Positions 58,617 through 64,000 of a stretch of 64,000 bases of DNA are shown in pieces. Position numbers and translations under genes: made by a program. The stretch covers positions 94,428-158,427 of the forward strand of contig VNWV01000029.1 of assembly GCA_009801085.1 (NCBI GenBank), written 5' to 3'. The notes under the pieces were generated by a model. It was not told the DNA's origin. It worked only from the letters and a program-made list of their open reading frames with translations, and searched no databases. The first letter of the stretch is position 1. Every line of letters starts with the position of its first letter. The stretch comes from Lasiodiplodia sp. COLG20 (taxonomy: Eukaryota; Ascomycota; Dothideomycetes; Botryosphaeriales; Botryosphaeriaceae).

Positions 58617-59951
58617 ATGAACCAGGAACTTGCACTTTGGAGGGACCTCAGCCCTCTCCCCGCCCCCTTGCGTGCGCCGACGGCGTCCTCGCCCCGCATC
58701 CTCGTCGTCGGGGGCGGGGTGACGGGCCTGGTCACGGCGTGGGTGCTGCTCGACAAAGGATACCACGTCACGGTGCTGGCCAAAGAGTGGGCGTCGTACG
58801 GCAAGGGGCAGCGGCTGACATCCCAGATCGCCGGCGCGCTCTGGGAGTTCCCACCTGCGGTCTGCGGGCAGCACACGGACGCCATCTCGCTGGCGCACTC
58901 GAAGCGGTGGTGCATGACGGCCTACCACATCTGGGATGCGCTCGCGGCCGCGCCCGGCCTCTCGGCCAGCGACACGGGCGTCCGCATGAAGCCGGCCGCC
59001 TTCTTCTTCCCGGCGCCCGTCGAGCACGACGCCGACCAGCTGGCCAAGATGCGCGAGATCATGGCCAGCGGCGTGCGCGGCTTCCGGCGCCACAGCAGCA
59101 GCGACGACGTGATGGCCGAGCACCGCGTCGACGCCGCCGGCTACGGCGTGGCCGACGCGTACGAGCTGCTCGCCCCCATCATCGACACGGACGCCTGCAT
59201 GGCCTTCCTGCGCTCGCTCGTCGCCGCCAAGGGCGCCCGCCTCGTCACCGCCGCGCTGCACGGCGACCTCTTCGCCCAGGAGCAGCGCCTCCTCTCGCAA
59301 CACTCGGCGCACGCCCTCGTCAACGCCACGGGGCTGGAGGGCGCGAAGGAGCTGGCGGCCGACGACAGCGCGTACCCGATCCGCGGCGCCCTGATCCGCG
59401 TGCGCAACACGGGCGCCGCCTTTCCCCAGGTGCGCGCGGCGCTGACCATCACGGCCGACGCGGTGCACGATGCCAGCGAGATCGTCTTCCTCGTGCCGCG
59501 CAATGACGACGTGCTGCTGATCGGCGGCATCGCCGAGCCTGGCAAAGACACGCTCGACCTGTCCCTCAACTCGCCCATCGTGCGGCGTATGCGCGAGCGC
59601 TGCGAGCGCTTCCTGCCCGACTTGCGGCTCGCCGAGCTGGACGACTACCCGCTCGCCCAGGGGCTGCGCCCGTTTCGCGCGAGGAATGTAAGGGTCGAGC
59701 GCGAGCTGAGGGTGCACGCCGGCGGCAGGCCGAGTAGGATTGTGCATAGCTATGGCCAGGGCGGCGCCGGGTGGAGCCTTTCGTTTGGCTGCGCGGCGGA
59801 CGTGGCGACGCTGGTCGACGAGGCGTTGGCGGATTTGCCGGCGAGACCGATGGGAGAGGACGAGGAGCAGGCGGCGGTGCTGGGTGGGGACTTAACTGGT
59901 ACGCGGCTTCGTGGCGAGGAACCTAGAGCTCCGATCAGCGCGAGGCTCTAG
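58617..59951 (+). CDS. D-amino-acid-oxidase-like FAD oxidoreductase
   Basis: 444-residue single-exon flavoprotein. The ATG at 58617 is preceded by a TATA box. Residues ~26-50 form the dinucleotide-binding fold (RILVVGGGVTGLVTAWVLLDKG, GxGxxG as GGGVTG). The active-site side has YPIRGALIRVRNTG and LVPRNDDVLLIGG, and the C-terminus carries RIVHSYGQGGAGWSLSFGCA, the second FAD-contact block typical of DAAO/D-aspartate oxidase. Expected reaction: oxidative deamination of a D-amino acid or related amine, giving a keto acid, ammonia and H2O2. The last three residues are ARL; peroxisomal PTS1 allows (S/A/C)-(K/R/H)-(L/M), so peroxisomal targeting is possible. Very GC-rich and intact next to the RIP-degraded tract. 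Confidence 0.92.
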   Translation: MNQELALWRDLSPLPAPLRAPTASSPRILVVGGGVTGLVTAWVLLDKGYHVTVLAKEWASYGKGQRLTSQIAGALWEFPPAVCGQHTDAISLAHSKRWCMTAYHIWDALAAAPGLSASDTGVRMKPAAFFFPAPVEHDADQLAKMREIMASGVRGFRRHSSSDDVMAEHRVDAAGYGVADAYELLAPIIDTDACMAFLRSLVAAKGARLVTAALHGDLFAQEQRLLSQHSAHALVNATGLEGAKELAADDSAYPIRGALIRVRNTGAAFPQVRAALTITADAVHDASEIVFLVPRNDDVLLIGGIAEPGKDTLDLSLNSPIVRRMRERCERFLPDLRLAELDDYPLAQGLRPFRARNVRVERELRVHAGGRPSRIVHSYGQGGAGWSLSFGCAADVATLVDEALADLPARPMGEDEEQAAVLGGDLTGTRLRGEEPRAPISARL

Positions 59952-60105
59952 ATAGAGAAGCTATTTATTTATTTAGTTTAACGTTTCTTTAAAGTTTTTA
60001 ACTATTAAAGATAGCGGCGTAGCCGCGTTTTTATTTATATATATAACGTTTTTCGTAGTAGATTTAAGAGTACTTTTAAAAATAGTATTACGAATTCTAG
60101 AGAAT

Positions 60106-60235
60106 ACTATAACGGTAGACTTCTTTTACTAAGCTTTAGAGTTACTTAGTAGATTAAATAAACCGTAGAGTTTATCTTAAAGAGATAAGAGAGAGAGAAT
60201 AATAATTAGATAAGAGAGTATTACTATTACGCTAA
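60106..60235 (+). repeat. Direct copy of part of the inverted-repeat arm
   Basis: Matches the outer ~125 bp of the left arm that starts near 60275 (AGACTT...CTACTAAGCTTT then AATAAACCGTAGA blocks), same orientation. A shorter third piece lies at about 60553-60585. Confidence 0.8.
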
Positions 60236-60274
60236 AACTTAGAAATAGAGTTTAAGATAAAAGCGTTAAAAAAA

Positions 60275-60545
60275 TACGTATAACGATAGACTTTTTCTAC
60301 TAAGCTTTAAAGTTACTTAGTAAATTAAATAAACCGTAGAATTTATCTTAAAGAGATAAGAGAGAGAAGATAATAATTAAATAAGAAAGTATTACGTAAT
60401 TATATAATATATAGTAAGCTAATTATCTCTAACTAAAGAGTTTTAATTAGAACTTTAAGTTAACTATAAAGAGTTAAGTATTTAACTAATAAGTATATCT
60501 ATATACTATAGAAAAGCTAGTTATAATTTAAAGAGTTTCTATAAA
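60275..60545 (+). repeat. Left arm of a long inverted repeat
   Basis: Aligns with the reverse complement of 61325-61598 over about 270 bp with mostly transition differences (shared ATATCTATATACTATAG, AAGCTAGTTATAATTTAA, TTATATAATATATAGTAAG). The spacer is about 780 bp. Could be terminal inverted repeats of a DNA transposon or an inverted duplication. Confidence 0.85.
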
Positions 60546-61324
60546 CCTAATATAACGGTAGACTTTTTTTACTAAGCTTTAAAGTATTACGAAATTAAAA
60601 TACGAGTTAAACGACGTAGTAGAACTTATAAACGAATCGAATTATTCTATATTAAAATTTTGAACGTATTTAATCTATTTAAATAGCTAATAGTTTAACT
60701 CTATAAAGTAGATCTCTTTTAGCTACTAGCTACTCTACTATTTATACTAATACTATAGTCTAGTTAACTAGCGGCTAATTATAGTATATAGAATATACTT
60801 ATTTATAGTAGATAATATTACGAACTCTAGAAAATATAGACTTTATAACTCTAAGAGTAGAAAGCCCGTACGAAAAAACTCGTCGTAAGAACTAATAAGT
60901 CTCGTAAATAAAAGAGCTATACGACTCTAGATTTCGTACAAAAATCTAAAAGATACGAGATAACGACGCGTACGAAAATATTAGTAGATAGTAGTTAAAG
61001 CCTATATAGAAAGAACGTCTATAAGAGCGCGATAACTCTAGAAGAAAGTATAAACTAGAAAATTCTCTATAGAACGAAGAACTATAAAATTAAGCTAAAA
61101 GTTAAAGATCTAGACGTATAATCGTTTTAAAATAGTATACGAAGATAAAAAGTCGAAAAATAAATAGAAGAGAAATAAATAAGATATAGTATAATATTAT
61201 AATCGTTTAAAAGTTTAGAAAACGTCTTAAGCGCCTAAGTTACGTATAATCTATAGTAAGTTCTTACGAGTTCGAACTTATAACGACTTAATCTAAAGTT
61301 CTTACGAGCTAGAGCTTATAAGAA

Positions 61325-61598
61325 CTTCTTAAATTATAACTAGCTTTTCTATAGTATATAGATATACTTTTTAGCTAGATCTTTAACTCTTTATAGTTAA
61401 CTTAAAGTTCTAATTAAGACTCTTTAGTTAGAGGTAACCGACTTACTATATATTATATAATTACGTAATACTCTCTTATCTAATTATTATTCTCTCTCTC
61501 TTATTTCTTTAAGATAAACTTTACGGTTTATTTAACCTACTAAATAACTTTAAAGCTTAGTAAAAGAAGTCTATCGTTATACTTTAACTACTATTCTT
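61325..61598 (-). repeat. Right arm of a long inverted repeat
   Basis: Partner of 60275-60545. It keeps C/G at several places where the left arm has T/A (for example GGTTACC against AATTAT after reverse complementing), so the two arms were mutated unequally. Confidence 0.85.
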
Positions 61599-62339
61599 AT
61601 AAAAGAAGAAAGATAGCTAATTAAGATTATTAATCTAAAATAGAAAATATTAATCTAGTATAGAAATTACTAATAAATAAATACTAATTATAGTTAATAC
61701 TATAGTTAGTATAAATAACGCGAATAATAAGTCTATAATCTTTTCTCTATAAGCGAATACGGTCTCTTCTAACGAAAAACTATAAAAAATAATCTAGAAA
61801 CTACGTACGTAAAATAATATTTTTTAAGTCTAAGTCGTCTAAGTCTTCTAAATACTACTAGCGACTAAGATTAAGATATCTAAGCTCGATCTATACTATA
61901 AAGATATTACGACACGCTTAATAGTAGTAGAAAAGTTAGAATCTTATACGATTTACCGCCTACGTAACTAACCCCAAACCTAGTACGATCTACCTAGCTA
62001 ACCTAGTCGTATCTAAACCTATCGATCTAAACTATTAAATTCTTTTCGTTATCTTAATTACTCTAGTCACCTTAATTACTATAAGTAACTAATACTAATT
62101 ATACTAATTACTTTATATATATAGACTATACTTATTATAGTAGATAGAACCTTCGTAGTTAATTCTAATTATTATCTTATACCCCTCTTATTATCTTTTC
62201 TATCTAACTATAGCTACTATTCTCTAAGTATAGTATCTAGTAATATTTTAGATAGCGGTAGTAAACCTCTTAACACTACGCGACCGCCTATACTTTTTAC
62301 CCTATTTTTATTCTAGTTCTAGCGTAATACTTTAACCAC

Positions 62340-63840
62340 CCCTCTTATAGGCATCGAAGGTAAGATCCCCGAAGAAAAAGTAACTATAATAACTTAGACT
62401 ACGATCTACGCCTCTCTTTCTAACACGGAGGAGTAGCTTTAAAACATCTATCTAATAATTTCTAGGGAATCTGATATAGAAACCCGTATAACTATATTAG
62501 AGGCCTACGCCACCGAAATTACCTTTCTAATTCGTAACGTTAGCCGACCTCGAATCCCTTTTAACGTCTCTAAGAACTATACTATAGTCCTACTAAAATA
62601 CTTTATTAGAGAATAGACCTTCTTAGTTAACCGTACTACTAGACTCTAAGAGTAACCTCTCGCTACAAAAACTATTTCTACCCTATCTACCTCCCTATAG
62701 ATATAAAACCTAAAGTTTAAAGTTAAGAAACCTAACGTTTTCGACGGCACTCGAAGAAAACTAGACGAATTTCTACGGCAACTATATACCTACTTCTACT
62801 TATTTAGCACGGCTTTTTAGAATAACATCTAAAAAATCTTCTTTACTAGGTCGTACCTTCGCGGAAGTGCCGCTCGGTGGTTTAAACTATACTAAGACGA
62901 CTTCGAAAAAACAGACTAATACGAGAAAACTATACAACTTTTCTATAGCTATAGTAACTTTACTAAAACCCTTAGAAAAACGTTCGAGAATAAGAACTAA
63001 TACTAAGATACAGTATACTAAATCTAGACCCTTAAATAAACTAGCTCCGCCGTAATTTATACTATCTAGTTCTAACTCTATATCTTTTAACTCTAATGGT
63101 CCGATAACGTCCTTAAAATGTTATATTACGAGGGACTAAAAGACTATATTAAGAACGAGTTCGCTAGAATTAAGCTATCTAATTTATACTAGAAGGTAGT
63201 CCGTATTATTATTTAACTCGATACTCGGCTATACGACCGTTAAAAAAAAGCGACTCGGTCAAACCGCCCTATAGCTAACTTTAATTAAACCTAAAATATA
63301 ACGAGTTCTGGCGAATCTATAGACCTTAATAGCGTTAAGCGCAACGGGCCTCTATTCTAAAAAGAAAAAGACTAACGTTATAAGAAAGATCTATACCTTC
63401 GCTATAATAAGAAGGGACACTACGTCCGCTAATATAAGGGCGGCTATAAGATAATACGCTAAACCTTAGCTATATAAGTAATAAAAGTAGAGAAATTCTA
63501 CGATAAGTAGTATTAGACCGATTATACTAACGACGAATACGAAAGCTATCGTAAATTAAAAGAGACCTATAGATACTAGTCGAAGGTAAAAAACTAAAAT
63601 AGCCTTTAATCTAGAGGCAGATAGAGGCGTAGTTTCTAGCGCCCCTTTAGATAACTATAATAACGACTAGTAATACTAAAGAAAAACTCTCTTATATATA
63701 TACTACGGACGATAAAAACTTCTAGCTAAGTATATCGAGTATCTTATTATTAACATACTCGCTAATAGACGTCGAGCCCACGTCCTAATCGACTTAGCTA
63801 ATAGAGATAATTATATTAACCCCTACTTCGTAGAAAAACA
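62340..63840 (+). mobile_element. Ty3/gypsy-type retrotransposon relic (gag and start of protease), RIP-damaged
   Basis: In one orientation the stretch still reads as a retrotransposon gag: PNVFDGTRRKLDEFLRQLYTYF, then RGSAARWFKLY (the GxAxxWF signature of the retrotransposon gag family, about 62865-62895), YNKKGHYVR (remnant of the CCHC zinc knuckle, Cys lost, about 63400-63425), and finally AHVLIDLANRDNYINPYFVEKH (retroviral-type aspartic protease region with the DSGA site changed, about 63775-63840). Many TAA/TAG codons interrupt it. The element runs toward the telomere and stops at 63840, so protease, RT and integrase are missing beyond that point. Not functional. Confidence 0.8.
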
Positions 63841-64000
63841 CAATAGGGTTAGTTAGAGTTATTAGTTATTAGGGTTATTAGTTATTAGGTTAGGGTTAGT
63901 TAGGGTTAGGGTTAGGGTTAGGGTTAGGGTTAGGGTTAGGGTTAGGGTTAGGGTTAGGGTTAGGGTTAGGGTTAGGGTTAGGGTTAGGGTTAGGGTTAGG
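63841..64000 (+). repeat. Telomere, (TTAGGG)n
   Basis: G-rich strand reads TTAGGG toward base 64000, so the right end is a chromosome end. The first ~60 bp are imperfect (TTAGTTATTAGGG, TTAGTTAGGG variants); from about 63900 the array is perfect. Confidence 0.98.

Larger units (their letters stand above)
59952..62330. other. RIP-degraded AT-rich tract
   Basis: About 2.4 kb in which CA and TG dinucleotides are almost absent while TA is very frequent and CG persists. This is the signature of C-to-T change at CpA on both strands. No ORF survives. It holds a direct repeat (60106-60235 against 60275-60400) and the inverted arms described separately. The original elements cannot be named. Confidence 0.85.

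Noticed and set aside
58599..59747. 382-codon minus-strand ORF
   Set aside because: Antisense to the DAAO-like gene, which has both FAD motifs; the opposite frame is rich in Arg/His/Gly without motifs.
60900..61200. Possible transposase C-terminus in the RIP tract
   Set aside because: Lys/Arg-rich readings appear in several frames because of base composition; no catalytic motif could be recognised.
1..64000. CRISPR arrays, bacterial operons, rRNA and tRNA genes
   Set aside because: None seen: the repeats do not have spacer structure, the genes are spliced fungal genes, and no tRNA-like cloverleaf or rRNA segment was recognised by eye. A tRNAscan run would settle the tRNA question.

Overview
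The window is the end of a chromosome of a filamentous ascomycete (Pezizomycotina). The evidence is: many introns of about 45-65 bp with GT...AG ends; HET-domain, STAND-type and DUF2235/GTPase genes; fungal Zn2Cys6, P450 and PKS-NRPS genes; an AT-rich tract almost without CpA/TpG (the footprint of repeat-induced point mutation, RIP); and (TTAGGG)n running to base 64000. The species cannot be named from the sequence alone.

Layout. 1-3313: the 3' part of one P450 and a complete second P450. 3677-21614: accessory genes. These are a large coiled-coil protein with a STAND-like N-terminal domain, two HET proteins, a GH71 alpha-1,3-glucanase interrupted by one in-frame TAG, a secreted HExxH protein, and a small alpha/beta-barrel-like protein. 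21615-28236: sparse DNA with a cysteine-rich secreted effector candidate (24294-24875) and a decayed DUF2235-GTPase gene (25451-28236). 28693-52525: a secondary-metabolite cluster made of two MFS transporters, a free-standing thioesterase, a Zn2Cys6 regulator, a P450, a small secreted protein and a 3738-residue PKS-NRPS. 53244-59951: a GT8 glycosyltransferase, a HET pseudogene with four in-frame stops in one frame, a monocarboxylate-type MFS transporter and a D-amino-acid-oxidase-like flavoprotein. 59952-63840: RIP-degraded repeats, including a pair of inverted arms of about 270 bp and a Ty3/gypsy gag relic. 63841-64000: the telomere.

The cluster is the main item. By hand inspection the synthase reads KS-AT-DH(degenerate)-ER(vestigial)-KR-ACP-C-A-T-R, with no methyltransferase. 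DH has lost its catalytic His, and R has altered cofactor and catalytic motifs. No trans-ER gene is visible nearby. This suggests a short, little-modified polyketide joined to one amino acid and released by an atypical R domain, possibly helped by the neighbouring thioesterase. The promoters of the DHA2 transporter and the synthase share an identical 14-mer containing CGGGCCG, and a near copy in inverted orientation lies upstream of the P450. This is a candidate operator for the cluster Zn2Cys6 factor.

A second theme is RIP-like decay: nonsense codons in the GH71, HET and DUF2235-GTPase genes and heavy damage near the telomere. The GC-rich MFS and flavoprotein genes between the damaged stretches stay open.
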